Below, one piece after another: positions 16,944 through 24,527 of a stretch of 64,000 nt of DNA. Below the pieces are notes generated by a model. It did no database searches. It was not told the DNA's origin and was given only the letters and a program-made list of their open reading frames with translations. Position 1 is the stretch's first letter. Every line of letters starts with the position of its first letter. This DNA is from Gordonia phthalatica (GTDB lineage Bacteria; Actinomycetota; Actinomycetes; Mycobacteriales; Mycobacteriaceae), in assembly GCF_001305675.1 (NCBI RefSeq), contig NZ_CP011853.1:1054001-1118000 (forward strand), given 5' to 3'. The translations under genes were made by a program, and so were the position numbers.

Positions 16944-17699
16944 TCATGCCGGACGAGGAACGTCGAACTCCGCGTGCATCTCCCAGTACACGATCTCCGC
17001 GTCCGACGACGCCGTCAGTGTGAGGTCACCGCTGTCGGCCAGGCGGACCGCGTCGCCCACCGTCAGCGACTCCGGAAGGTCGGGGTCGTCGACCCGGATC
17101 TCGCCGCGCACCACGTACAGGTGGCCGAACGGTGAGCCGGGCAGCGTGATGGTCTGACCGGCGTGCGGTCGTGCGATGTGCAGCGCGGCGAACCGGTTCT
17201 GGATCCGCAGTGCGGGTGTGTCGGCGTGGGCGGCCCGGCCGGACACCACGACGACGGGGTCGCCGGAGGCGAGCTCGGCGGTGAAGTCGCGTGCGCTGTG
17301 GTCGGGCTCCAGTTCGTCGGCGTGCGGCGGCACCCACATCTGGACGACGCGCAGCTTCTGTCCACTGGCCCGATCGTTGGCGTTGCCCTCGGCGTGCCGG
17401 ATGCCGCGACCCGCGGTCATCGCGCCGACGCTGCCCGCCGCGATGGTCTCGGTGTGGCCGGAGGAATCGCGGTGCTCGACGGCGCCCTCCACCACCCACG
17501 TCACGATCTCCATGTTGCGGTGCTGGTGGGAGTCGAGCCCCTCGCCTGCGACCACCTCGTCGTCGTTGTGCATGGCGAGGACGCCGTGGGCGCCCGCAAA
17601 GATGTCGAAGTTGCCGGTGCCGGGGAACGACTGCCGCGACGTGAGCCACTCGTTGTTCCAGAAGTGGCGGTCGGCGGCACGGATCAGAGTGGCGGTCAT
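16944..17699 (-). CDS. Pirin family protein (short bicupin)
   Basis: A 251-residue protein with the pirin N-terminal cupin signature: FDIFAGAHGVLAMHNDDEV, then SHQHRNMEIVTWVVEGAVEH and AGRGIRHAEGN, which supply the His/Glu metal site. The second cupin is shorter (LPGSPFGHLYVVRGEIRV). Pirins bind Fe and include redox sensors and YhhW-type quercetinases; which applies here is unknown. The ATG start overlaps the stop of the MarR gene by 4 bases (ATGA), indicating translational coupling. Homologues of this length are usually annotated YhaK/pirin-like. Confidence 0.88.
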   Translation of the reverse strand: MTATLIRAADRHFWNNEWLTSRQSFPGTGNFDIFAGAHGVLAMHNDDEVVAGEGLDSHQHRNMEIVTWVVEGAVEHRDSSGHTETIAAGSVGAMTAGRGIRHAEGNANDRASGQKLRVVQMWVPPHADELEPDHSARDFTAELASGDPVVVVSGRAAHADTPALRIQNRFAALHIARPHAGQTITLPGSPFGHLYVVRGEIRVDDPDLPESLTVGDAVRLADSGDLTLTASSDAEIVYWEMHAEFDVPRPA

Positions 17700-18148
17700 G
17701 ATGTCTTCTCGCAGTGGTCGAGGTGGTCGGCCAACGCCTGCATGGCGGCGGCCAGGGGCACGGCGTCGTCGGTGGAGACGGCGCTGAAGAACAGTTCGTC
17801 GACGTCGGCGCCGTGCTTGCGGGCGGCGCCCTCGAAGGCGGCGGCACCGTCGTCGGTGAGGACCGCGTAGCTGCCCCGACGGTCCTCGGGCGCGCTCTCG
17901 CGACGCAGCCATCCGCGCTTGCAGAGGGCGGCCACCTGATAGGTGAGTCGCGATTTGGAGAACACCATGGCGCGGCTGAGCTCGTTCATCCGCAGCCGAC
18001 GGCCTGGGGCCTCGTGCAGCAGAAGCAACACGTGGTAATCGGCCAGGCACAGGCCGTCGGCGCGAAGTCGGCGATCGAGCTCGGTCTGGATGCGCGCCGA
18101 GTTCTCGATGAACAGCCGCCAGGCACGCCGCTTGGCGGCGGCGGTCAT
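17696..18148 (-). CDS. MarR family transcriptional regulator
   Basis: A 150-residue dimeric winged-helix regulator. The HTH reads LADYHVLLLLHEAPGRRLRM, then NELSRAMVFSKSRLTYQVAA, with the wing ESAPEDRRGSYAVLTDDG containing the conserved D-x-R-G. It is coupled by 4-base overlaps to both neighbouring pirin genes, so it most likely controls this operon. The palindrome at 19146-19167, immediately upstream of the first gene, is the obvious operator. MarR proteins beside pirin genes often respond to phenolics or oxidants; the ligand here is unknown. Confidence 0.92.
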   Translation of the reverse strand: MTAAAKRRAWRLFIENSARIQTELDRRLRADGLCLADYHVLLLLHEAPGRRLRMNELSRAMVFSKSRLTYQVAALCKRGWLRRESAPEDRRGSYAVLTDDGAAAFEGAARKHGADVDELFFSAVSTDDAVPLAAAMQALADHLDHCEKTS

Positions 18149-19119
18149 TGCTGGACGCGGTGGGGGCGGAGGGCGTCGTCCGGGATCTGGCCGAAGCGGC
18201 CGGACTGGAAGTCCTCCATGGCCTGCACGATCTCCTCGCGGGTGTTCATGACGAACGGTCCGTACTGCACGACGGGCTCGCGGATCGGCTGGCCGCCCAG
18301 CAGCAGGATCTCCATCGCGGGACGGTTCGAATCCTGGCTCGCGTCGGCGGCGACGGTGATGTGGTCGCCCTTGCCGAGGACCGCCAGCTGGCCGCCCTCG
18401 ATGGGACGCTGCTCGGAGCCCACGGTTCCGCGCCCGGACAGCACATAGACGAGAGCGTTGAAGTCCTGGCGCCACGGCACCGAGAGCTGGGCTCCGGGCT
18501 GAATCGTCGCGTGCGCGAACGTGATCGGCGTGTGGGTGGCACCGGGACCGGCGTGACCGTCGATCTCGCCGGCGATGATCCGGACCAGCGACCCGGCGTC
18601 GGCCGAGGTCAGCAGGGTGGACTGGCCGCCCTCGAGACTCTGATACTTGGGCGTCAGGAACTTGTCGGTCGCAGGCAGGTTGACCCACAGCTGGATGCCG
18701 TGGAACGTGCCGCCGGACTCGACGAGCGCTGCGGGCGGGGTCTCGATGTGCAGGACGCCCGAACCGGCGGTCATCCACTGGGTGGCGCCGTTCTCGATGA
18801 GGCCGCCGCCGCCGTGCGAATCCTGGTGCTGGAAGCGGCCGTCGATCATGTACGTGACGGTCTCGAAGCCGCGGTGCGGGTGCCAGTCCGTGCCGAGCGG
18901 CTCGCCGGGCTGGTACTCCACCTCGCCCATCTGATCCATGTGGATGAACGGGTCGAGGGCACGGGACGAGACGCCGGCGAAGGCGCGGACGACGGGGAAG
19001 CCCTCGCCCTCGTAACCGCGCGGACCGGTGGTGATGCCGGTGACGGTGCGGTCGGTGTCGGTCTCGGACGGACCCGAGATACGGGGCAGGGTGAGCGTGT
19101 CGGCGGTGACGGCGGGCAT
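18145..19119 (-). CDS. Pirin family protein (full-length bicupin)
   Basis: A 324-residue pirin. The N-terminal cupin has DPFIHMDQMG, TDWHPHRGFETVTYMIDG with FQHQDSHGG, and AGSGVLHIE, which provide the three His and one Glu that bind iron. The C-terminal pirin_C domain has FNALVYVLSGRGTVG and a final PFVMNTREEIVQAMEDFQSG, the usual family end. It is the first gene of the pirin-MarR-pirin operon; ATG 19119 has AGGAGG 6 bases upstream, so the longer reading through the operator is rejected. The role as dioxygenase or redox switch is not resolved by sequence. Confidence 0.92.
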   Translation of the reverse strand: MPAVTADTLTLPRISGPSETDTDRTVTGITTGPRGYEGEGFPVVRAFAGVSSRALDPFIHMDQMGEVEYQPGEPLGTDWHPHRGFETVTYMIDGRFQHQDSHGGGGLIENGATQWMTAGSGVLHIETPPAALVESGGTFHGIQLWVNLPATDKFLTPKYQSLEGGQSTLLTSADAGSLVRIIAGEIDGHAGPGATHTPITFAHATIQPGAQLSVPWRQDFNALVYVLSGRGTVGSEQRPIEGGQLAVLGKGDHITVAADASQDSNRPAMEILLLGGQPIREPVVQYGPFVMNTREEIVQAMEDFQSGRFGQIPDDALRPHRVQQ

Positions 19120-19145
19120 GGCGACCTCCTGGAGTCTGCGTTCAT

Positions 19146-19167
19146 AGTAGTTCATATTTGAACTACT
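19146..19167. promoter_or_regulatory. MarR-type operator palindrome
   Basis: Perfect 9-bp arms AGTAGTTCA and TGAACTACT separated by TATT. The AT-rich site stands out in GC-rich DNA, lies 26 bp upstream of the first pirin start and would overlap its promoter. Size and symmetry fit MarR dimers; the partner is presumably the MarR gene inside the operon. Confidence 0.8.
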
Positions 19168-19237
19168 TCATAGATCTGAAACGCCCGCGATCCCGATTCA
19201 ATTCCCACCGAGAACAAAAAACGTCATACTTGCAGGT

Positions 19238-19651
19238 ATGGCCATCAACCCGATCGTCGACCGACCGACCCGCGGCGGAGAGCGACAGCGCCTGCGAAAG
19301 TTGGCGCAGGCGGCGCTCAACGCCGACCAGACGGTCGACCAGGTGGAAGGCATCCTCGGCGAGGTGGGGCCCGTCCTCTCATCGATGGGCAACACCATCG
19401 ACGGCCTCGACTCGACGATCGAGAAGCTCAACATCACGCTCGACGAGCTCAACACCACCCTCGCCAAGGTCGACACGACCGTCGGGCGCATGGCCGACGT
19501 CGTCGTGCGACTCGAGCGGGTGGTGAGCCGCGTCGAGATCATCGTCACTGTGGCCGAGCAGGCGTTCAAGCCGATTCAGATGCTCGAAAGTGCTGGTCAG
19601 ACCCTCGGAACGGTGGGAAAAGGGATCGCATCCCGAATCGGTATCGGTTGA
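19238..19651 (+). CDS. Small coiled-coil hypothetical protein
   Basis: A 137-residue protein with no signal peptide. Residues 40-110 are a continuous heptad-patterned coiled coil (NTIDGLDSTIEKLNITLDEL, TLAKVDTTVGRMADVVVRLE). A short amphipathic C-terminal helix rich in Gly/Ile follows. It resembles small actinobacterial proteins of unknown function and, in pattern only, the coiled-coil part of mce-associated or DUF948-type proteins. A CATACT hexamer sits 7 bases before the ATG with no ribosome site, so the message may be leaderless. No function is assigned. Confidence 0.75.
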   Translation: MAINPIVDRPTRGGERQRLRKLAQAALNADQTVDQVEGILGEVGPVLSSMGNTIDGLDSTIEKLNITLDELNTTLAKVDTTVGRMADVVVRLERVVSRVEIIVTVAEQAFKPIQMLESAGQTLGTVGKGIASRIGIG

Positions 19652-19679
19652 GTCTCGATCTGCGAGATCGCTGAATCCT

Positions 19680-19721
19680 CTTATATGGCGACCCCCGTAT
19701 CGGGGAATACACATATATAAG
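19680..19721 (+). promoter_or_regulatory. Nested hairpin in the aquaporin leader
   Basis: Outer arms CTTATAT (19680-19686) and ATATAAG (19715-19721) enclose an inner CCCCG-TAT-CGGGG hairpin (19693-19705). The 3' arm runs into the purine-rich ribosome site AAGGGGG (19719-19725), 7 bases before the aquaporin ATG. It could act at the level of translation, or simply be promoter DNA. Confidence 0.45.
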
Positions 19722-19732
19722 GGGGCTCCATC

Positions 19733-20539
19733 ATGGACACTGTTTCCACGCCCGCCAAATGGTTGGCGGAACTCTTCGGCACCTTCTGGCTCGTGTTCGG
19801 CGGCGCAGGCACGGCCGTTTTCGCGGCCAAGCAGATCGCCTCGGGCACCAGCGACGTCGGCCACTTCGCGTCCTACAACGTCGGCGTCGGCTTCCTCGGC
19901 GTCGCACTCGCCTTCGGCCTGACCGTCGTCACCATGGCGTACGCCGTCGGCCACATCTCGGGTGGACACTTCAACCCGGCCGTCACGCTCGGCGCCGCCG
20001 TCGGCGGTCGTCTCCCGTGGCGCGACGTCCCCGGCTACTGGGTGTCGCAGATCATCGGCGGCCTGCTCGGCGGCCTCGCGATCTTCGCCATCGCCAGCGG
20101 CAAGGAGGGCTGGGAGGCCACCGGCAACATGGCGGCCAACGGTTACGGCGAGCACTCGCCCGGTGGCTACGCGCTGCTGTCGGTCGCGATCGCCGAGATC
20201 ATCCTGACCGCGTTCTTCATCATCGTCATCCTCGGCGCCACGGACGGTCGTGCGCCGAAGGGCTTCGGTCCGCTGGCCATCGGCTTGTCACTGACGCTGA
20301 TCCACCTCATCTCCATCCCGATCTCGAACACCTCAGTGAACCCGGCCCGTTCGATGGGCGTCGCCTTCTTCAACGGCGACGGCGCACCCGCTCAGCTGTG
20401 GGCGTTCTTCGTGTTCCCGCTCATCGGTGGTGCGATCGGCGGCGCGCTGTATCCGCTGCTGTTCGAGAACGGCAAGTTCGCTGCGGTCATGTCGGCGGCG
20501 GCAAAGCGTGACGAGGACCTGGAGGGTGCCGCAGAATGA
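19733..20539 (+). CDS. aqpZ: MIP family aquaporin (AqpZ-type)
   Basis: A 268-residue, six-helix channel for water or small neutral solutes in the inner membrane. Both NPA half-helices are intact: SGGHFNPAVTLG and TSVNPARSMG (the latter followed by the selectivity-filter Arg). The first helix begins AELFGTFWLVFGGAGTAVF, as in AqpZ. The N-terminal loop between helices 1 and 2 is longer than in E. coli AqpZ, and a charged C-terminal tail (AKRDEDLEGAAE) is present. The position of His in helix 5 (LTLIHLISIPISNTSVNPAR) fits the water-selective filter. The gene is followed 4 bases later by the monoglyceride-lipase-like gene. Confidence 0.93.
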   Translation: MDTVSTPAKWLAELFGTFWLVFGGAGTAVFAAKQIASGTSDVGHFASYNVGVGFLGVALAFGLTVVTMAYAVGHISGGHFNPAVTLGAAVGGRLPWRDVPGYWVSQIIGGLLGGLAIFAIASGKEGWEATGNMAANGYGEHSPGGYALLSVAIAEIILTAFFIIVILGATDGRAPKGFGPLAIGLSLTLIHLISIPISNTSVNPARSMGVAFFNGDGAPAQLWAFFVFPLIGGAIGGALYPLLFENGKFAAVMSAAAKRDEDLEGAAE

Positions 20540-20543
20540 TGGC

Positions 20544-21377
20544 ATGAAGTCCCAAACTCTGTCCGTGGCAGGCATTCACGGAAACAAGATCGTGTACGAC
20601 GTCCACCGGCCCGACTCAGGATCGGTGGGCGTCGTCGTTCTGGCGCACGGCCTCGGTGAGCATGCAGGCCGCTACCACCACGTCGCGCAGCGGCTGACCG
20701 ACGCCGGCTACACGGTGGTCGCACCCGATCACGCCGGGCACGGGCGGTCGGAGGGCAAGCGCCTCGGTGTCACCGACTTCAGCGATTTCACCACCGACCT
20801 CGACACCATCATCCGCAACACCGACCGCAGCGGCGGACCCACGTTCCTGCTGGGCCACAGCATGGGCGGTGCCATCGCGCTGAAGTACGCGCTGGACCAT
20901 CCCGAGGTGCTCGACGGCCTCATCCTGTCCGGTCCCGCCCTGATGCCGGGCGACGACCTTCCTTCGTTCCTGGTGAAGATCGCACCCGTCCTCGGCAAGG
21001 TGGCGCCGTGGCTGCCGTCGACCGCGCTGCCCGCATCGGCGCTGAGCCGCGACCCGAATGTCGTCGAGGGCTACCAGGCCGACCCTCTGGTGTGGCAGGG
21101 CAAGATCCCCGCGGGTCTCGGCGGCACGCTGATCCAGACCATGTCGACCTTCCCCGGCCGCCTCCCGTCGTTGACCATGCCGACCCTGGCGATGCACGGG
21201 AGCGCCGACGCCCTCGCGAACCCGGAGGGCACCCGGATGGTCGGCCGCCTGGCCGGCGGTGACGACGTGACCGTGAAGATCTGGGACGGCCTGTTCCATG
21301 AGATCTTCAACGAGCCGGAGCAGGAGGAGGTGCTCGCGACGGTCGTGGAGTGGTTGAAGGGGCATACGGCGGAGTAG
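20544..21377 (+). CDS. Monoacylglycerol lipase / lysophospholipase-like hydrolase
   Basis: A 277-residue alpha/beta hydrolase of the Hydrolase_4 family, close in pattern to mycobacterial monoglyceride lipase (Rv0183). Motifs: VVLAHGLGEHAGRYHHVA (HG oxyanion region), APDHAGHGRSEG, nucleophile LLGHSMGGAIAL, acid in MHGSADALANPEGT, His in GLFHEIFNEPEQEEV. No signal peptide. It would release fatty acid and glycerol from monoglycerides. ATG 20544 is 4 bases after the aquaporin stop, suggesting a shared message; a longer upstream frame only reads the aquaporin gene. Confidence 0.9.
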   Translation: MKSQTLSVAGIHGNKIVYDVHRPDSGSVGVVVLAHGLGEHAGRYHHVAQRLTDAGYTVVAPDHAGHGRSEGKRLGVTDFSDFTTDLDTIIRNTDRSGGPTFLLGHSMGGAIALKYALDHPEVLDGLILSGPALMPGDDLPSFLVKIAPVLGKVAPWLPSTALPASALSRDPNVVEGYQADPLVWQGKIPAGLGGTLIQTMSTFPGRLPSLTMPTLAMHGSADALANPEGTRMVGRLAGGDDVTVKIWDGLFHEIFNEPEQEEVLATVVEWLKGHTAE

Positions 21378-21385
21378 TCGCAGAC

Positions 21386-21472
21386 ACCTACCGACATTTG
21401 CGTCCCCGTGACGGGTCACCGAGGGCAAATAGCCCTCGGTGCCTGCTCACGGGGACGCAAATCGTCGTAGGT
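21386..21472. terminator. Long nested inverted repeat between converging genes
   Basis: An 87-bp structure: outer arms ACCTAC/GTAGGT, then perfect 16-bp arms ATTTGCGTCCCCGTGA and its complement, and a central hairpin CACCGAGGG-N-CCCTCGGTG. It fills the space between the converging hydrolase and acyl-CoA dehydrogenase genes and can terminate both. Its size and nesting exceed a simple terminator and suggest a palindromic repeat element. Confidence 0.75.
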
Positions 21473-21476
21473 GCAC

Positions 21477-23267
21477 CTACAACCAGCTCGGGTCCGTGTC
21501 CAGGGTGGTGCGATCCAGCGAGGCGAGCAGATCCAGCTGCGCGGTGGTCTTCGGGAGTTCGTAGGCGAAGAAGTACTTCGTCGCGGCGCGCTTGCCGCGG
21601 TAGAAGTCGTCGTCGCCGGTCGCCGACAGCGACTGGTCGAGCCAGAGCCACGCGACGACGATGTGCCCGGCCGCCTCCAGGTACGCGGTGGCGTTGGCGA
21701 GGGCGAGCTTCGGATCGCCGGAGGCCCAGACCTGAGCGGTCACCTCGCCGAGGCGCGCGACCTTCGCGGCCAACTGGTCGGCGTACTCCGCAGACTCGCC
21801 ACCCGCGGCCTTCGCGCGTGCGACGGTCGCGCCGATCGTCTCGCCGAGCAGTTGCAGCCCCTTGCCGCCGTCCATGATCACCTTGCGGCCCAACAGATCC
21901 AGGCCGTGGATGCCGTGGGCGCCCTCGTGGATCGGGTTCAGGCGGTTGTCGCGGTAGAACTGCTCGACGTCGAACTCGGTGGTGTAGCCGTAGCCGCCGT
22001 GCACCTGGATCGCGAGACTGTTGGCCTCCAGGCACCACTGGCTGGGCCAGCTCTTGGCGATCGGCGTCAGCACCTCCAGGAGCAGATGCGCGCGGTCGCG
22101 GGCGTCGGGATCGGCGGCAGTCTGCTCCTCGTCGAGCAGGCGCGCGCAGTACAGGCCCAGCGCCAGCGCACCCTCCACGTACGACTTCTGCGCCAGCATC
22201 ATCCGCATCACGTCGGCGTGCTCGATGATCGGGACGGGCGCGACGTCGGCGCTCTTCGCGTCCACCGGACGACCCTGCGTGCGGACCTTCGCGTACTCGA
22301 GAGACTTCTGGAATCCCGCGTACCCCAACGCCGTTGCGAGGAAGCCGACGCCGATGCGGGCCTCGTTCATCATGTTGAACATGTAGAACAGCCCGCGGTG
22401 CGCCTCGCCGACCAGGTAGCCGACGGCGCCGTCACCGTCGCCGAAGGTGCCGTCGCCGAAGTTCAGCAGGGTGTTGGTGGTGCCGCGATTGCCCATCTTG
22501 TGGTTGAGGCCCACCAGCGCGACGTCGTTACGGGTGCCGTCGGGCAGGAACTTCGGGACTATGAACAGCGAGATGCCCTTGACTCCGGGGCCGCCGCCCG
22601 GGGCCTTCGCGAGCACCAGGTGGACGATGTTCTCGGTGAGTTCGTGATCGCCGCCGGAGATCCACATCTTGGTGCCGTGGATGCGGTATGCGTCGCCGAG
22701 TTCTGCGGAGCCGCCCTCCACCGGGGTGGCCTTGGTGGTGATGTCGGCCAGCGACGACCCGGCCTGCGGCTCCGACAGGCACATGGTGCCGTAGAAGCGG
22801 CCTTCGAGCATCGGGCGGACCCAGGTGTCGATCTGCGCGGGCGTGCCGTACTTCGCGAGCAGGTTGGCGTTGCCGACGGTGAGGAAGGCGTACGACGTAG
22901 TCGCGGCGTTGGCGGCCTGGAAGATGACGGTCGACGCGCGGGCGACGGTGTGCGGCAACTGCATTCCGCCGAGCTCCTCGTCGAACGACGCGGCGATCAG
23001 CCCGGCGTCGTTGAATGCCGACAGAGCCTGGCCGATCTCCGGGATCAGCACCACCTTGCCGTCCGGGCCGATCTCGGGATCGGTGCGGTCGGAGATCTTG
23101 TTGTGCGTGGCGAAGAGCTTGGTCGCGATGTCCTCGGAGAGGTCGAGGACGCCGTCGAAGGTCTCGCGAGAGTGCTCGGCGAACCGGTCCCGGGAGGGGA
23201 GTTCGAGGGTGTCGAGCCACTCGTACAGGAGGAAATCGATGTCGCGGCGGGACATATGTTCGCTCAT
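21477..23267 (-). CDS. Acyl-CoA dehydrogenase (FadE5/DmdC-like, ~600 aa)
   Basis: A 596-residue FAD flavoprotein of the long subgroup with an extended C-terminal domain. The substrate/FAD region has YGTMCLSEPQAGSSLADI and KMWISGGDH; the helical domain has NEARIGVGFLATALGYAGF and VHGGYGYTTEFDVEQFYRDN, and the catalytic Glu is expected in the IHEGAHGIHGLDLLGRK region. Length and architecture match FadE5-type and methylmercaptopropionyl-CoA dehydrogenase-like enzymes rather than 380-residue FadEs. It lies 15 bases after the SDR gene on the same strand. Starts at 23267 or 23255 are both possible. The chain-length preference is not predictable. Confidence 0.92.
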   Translation of the reverse strand: MSEHMSRRDIDFLLYEWLDTLELPSRDRFAEHSRETFDGVLDLSEDIATKLFATHNKISDRTDPEIGPDGKVVLIPEIGQALSAFNDAGLIAASFDEELGGMQLPHTVARASTVIFQAANAATTSYAFLTVGNANLLAKYGTPAQIDTWVRPMLEGRFYGTMCLSEPQAGSSLADITTKATPVEGGSAELGDAYRIHGTKMWISGGDHELTENIVHLVLAKAPGGGPGVKGISLFIVPKFLPDGTRNDVALVGLNHKMGNRGTTNTLLNFGDGTFGDGDGAVGYLVGEAHRGLFYMFNMMNEARIGVGFLATALGYAGFQKSLEYAKVRTQGRPVDAKSADVAPVPIIEHADVMRMMLAQKSYVEGALALGLYCARLLDEEQTAADPDARDRAHLLLEVLTPIAKSWPSQWCLEANSLAIQVHGGYGYTTEFDVEQFYRDNRLNPIHEGAHGIHGLDLLGRKVIMDGGKGLQLLGETIGATVARAKAAGGESAEYADQLAAKVARLGEVTAQVWASGDPKLALANATAYLEAAGHIVVAWLWLDQSLSATGDDDFYRGKRAATKYFFAYELPKTTAQLDLLASLDRTTLDTDPSWL

Positions 23268-23282
23268 GCTCTTGTACGTTAC

Positions 23283-24131
23283 TCAGATGCCCATTCGGTT
23301 GGTGAGCTGTCCCGCCAGGCGCGGTGACACGGCGGCGATGGCGCGCAGGACCAGCGCGTAGCTCGGATACAGCTCGGCCGGGCGGGTGTCGTAGGCGCGC
23401 AGCAGCCAGGACGCAGCCTCGTCGCTGGTGAGGGCGGGAGCGTCGCTGTAGTCGGCGGTGGGCGCGATCATCGGCGTGCGCACCAGCGGGAAGCCCGCGT
23501 TGGTGACGACGACGCCGGTGCCGTCGATCTCGGCGTCGAGGGACCGACCGAACGCGGCCAAGGCGGCCTTGGACGCGTGGTAGGCGCCGAACTTCGGCAT
23601 CGCGCCCGCGCTGACGCCCCAGGTGACGACATTGATGATGTGGCCGCGGCCGGCGTCGATCATCGCGGGCAGCAGTCCGAGGACCAGTTGGACGGGACCG
23701 AAGTAGTTGAGCGCCATGGTGCGCTGGTAGTCGTGCAGGCGTTCGGTGGTGTCGACCACCGAACGGCGGATCGATCGGCCGGCGTTGTTGACCAGGACGT
23801 CGGGCACGCCGAAGCGGTCGAGGATCTCGGCGGCCAGACGCTTGGCGTCGTCCGGGTCGGACAGATCGGCCGTCACCGGAATCGCGTTGCCGCCGTCGAC
23901 GACGATCGAATCGCATACCGCGGCGAGCGCGTCGAGGTGTCGGGCGACGGCGATCACGGTGGCGCCGCGGGCCGCGAAGCCCCGGGCTGCGGACTCACCG
24001 ATTCCGGAAGAGGCGCCGGTGACGATCACCGTCGTGCCGTCGAGTGAACGCTGCTGTCCGCCGATCAGGTGCCGAAGTTCATTGAGTGAGAGCGGCGGGT
24101 TCAGCAGGGCGTTGCGGACGACGGTCAGCAT
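23283..24131 (-). CDS. Short-chain dehydrogenase/reductase
   Basis: A 282-residue Rossmann oxidoreductase. Cofactor motif TGASSGIGESAARGF, followed by NNAGRS and the catalytic pair YHASK (Tyr, Lys). The usual catalytic Ser region reads INVVTWGVSAGAMPKFGAYH, so the Ser is likely that of GVSAG. A 28-residue N-terminal extension precedes the fold (MLTVVRNALLNPPLSLNELR), as in ketoacyl/fatty alcohol-type SDRs that associate with membranes. It is followed 15 bases later by the acyl-CoA dehydrogenase gene, suggesting a shared lipid substrate pathway. Confidence 0.9.
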   Translation of the reverse strand: MLTVVRNALLNPPLSLNELRHLIGGQQRSLDGTTVIVTGASSGIGESAARGFAARGATVIAVARHLDALAAVCDSIVVDGGNAIPVTADLSDPDDAKRLAAEILDRFGVPDVLVNNAGRSIRRSVVDTTERLHDYQRTMALNYFGPVQLVLGLLPAMIDAGRGHIINVVTWGVSAGAMPKFGAYHASKAALAAFGRSLDAEIDGTGVVVTNAGFPLVRTPMIAPTADYSDAPALTSDEAASWLLRAYDTRPAELYPSYALVLRAIAAVSPRLAGQLTNRMGI

Positions 24132-24135
24132 GGAG

Positions 24136-24297
24136 TCACTTGTACTTCTTGATCACCTTGAGGGCTTCTTCAGCGGTGACGTTCTTGGCGACCAGCTTCC
24201 CGTTCTTGACCTTGCGGATGCTGAACAGGTCAGCTTTCTTCGCGTCAGCGACATGGAGGCCAGCCTGCTTGGCCTTCTTGTTGAGATCTTCCAGCAC
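24136..24297 (-). CDS. Small basic hypothetical protein
   Basis: About 53 residues from a GTG at 24297 (or 60 from a TTG at 24318): VLEDLNKKAKQAGLHVADAK, continuing KKADLFSIRKVKNGKLV and ending EEALKVIKKYK. It is Lys-rich, unlike the Arg-rich chance frames nearby, and its codons are clearly lower in GC at first and second positions, which supports real coding. It ends 4 bases before the SDR gene on the same strand and so may lead that operon. No ribosome site is convincing and I do not recognise the family. Confidence 0.5.
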   Translation of the reverse strand: MLEDLNKKAKQAGLHVADAKKADLFSIRKVKNGKLVAKNVTAEEALKVIKKYK

Positions 24298-24527
24298 GCT
24301 TGGATGGTAACCCGTCAAAGTGAACTCGCTTGCGGGGTCCGGGGATGCGGCCCGTTCGTGGTCGGCTTTTGTCGGGGAGTTGATCCACTGATGCGAATGT
24401 GTATCAGCGCGTTTCTGTAGGTTTTTCGAGACGGAGCCACTCGACCTTCTCATTTCGCTACGGTGTGATCGGGTCGAGGCGAAGGCAATCGACTTCACAT
24501 CATCCGGCGCGGAATGGCGAGGCTGAC

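Noticed and set aside
21471..23327. 618-codon plus-strand open frame
   Set aside because: Mirror frame of the acyl-CoA dehydrogenase gene; no start context or recognisable domain.
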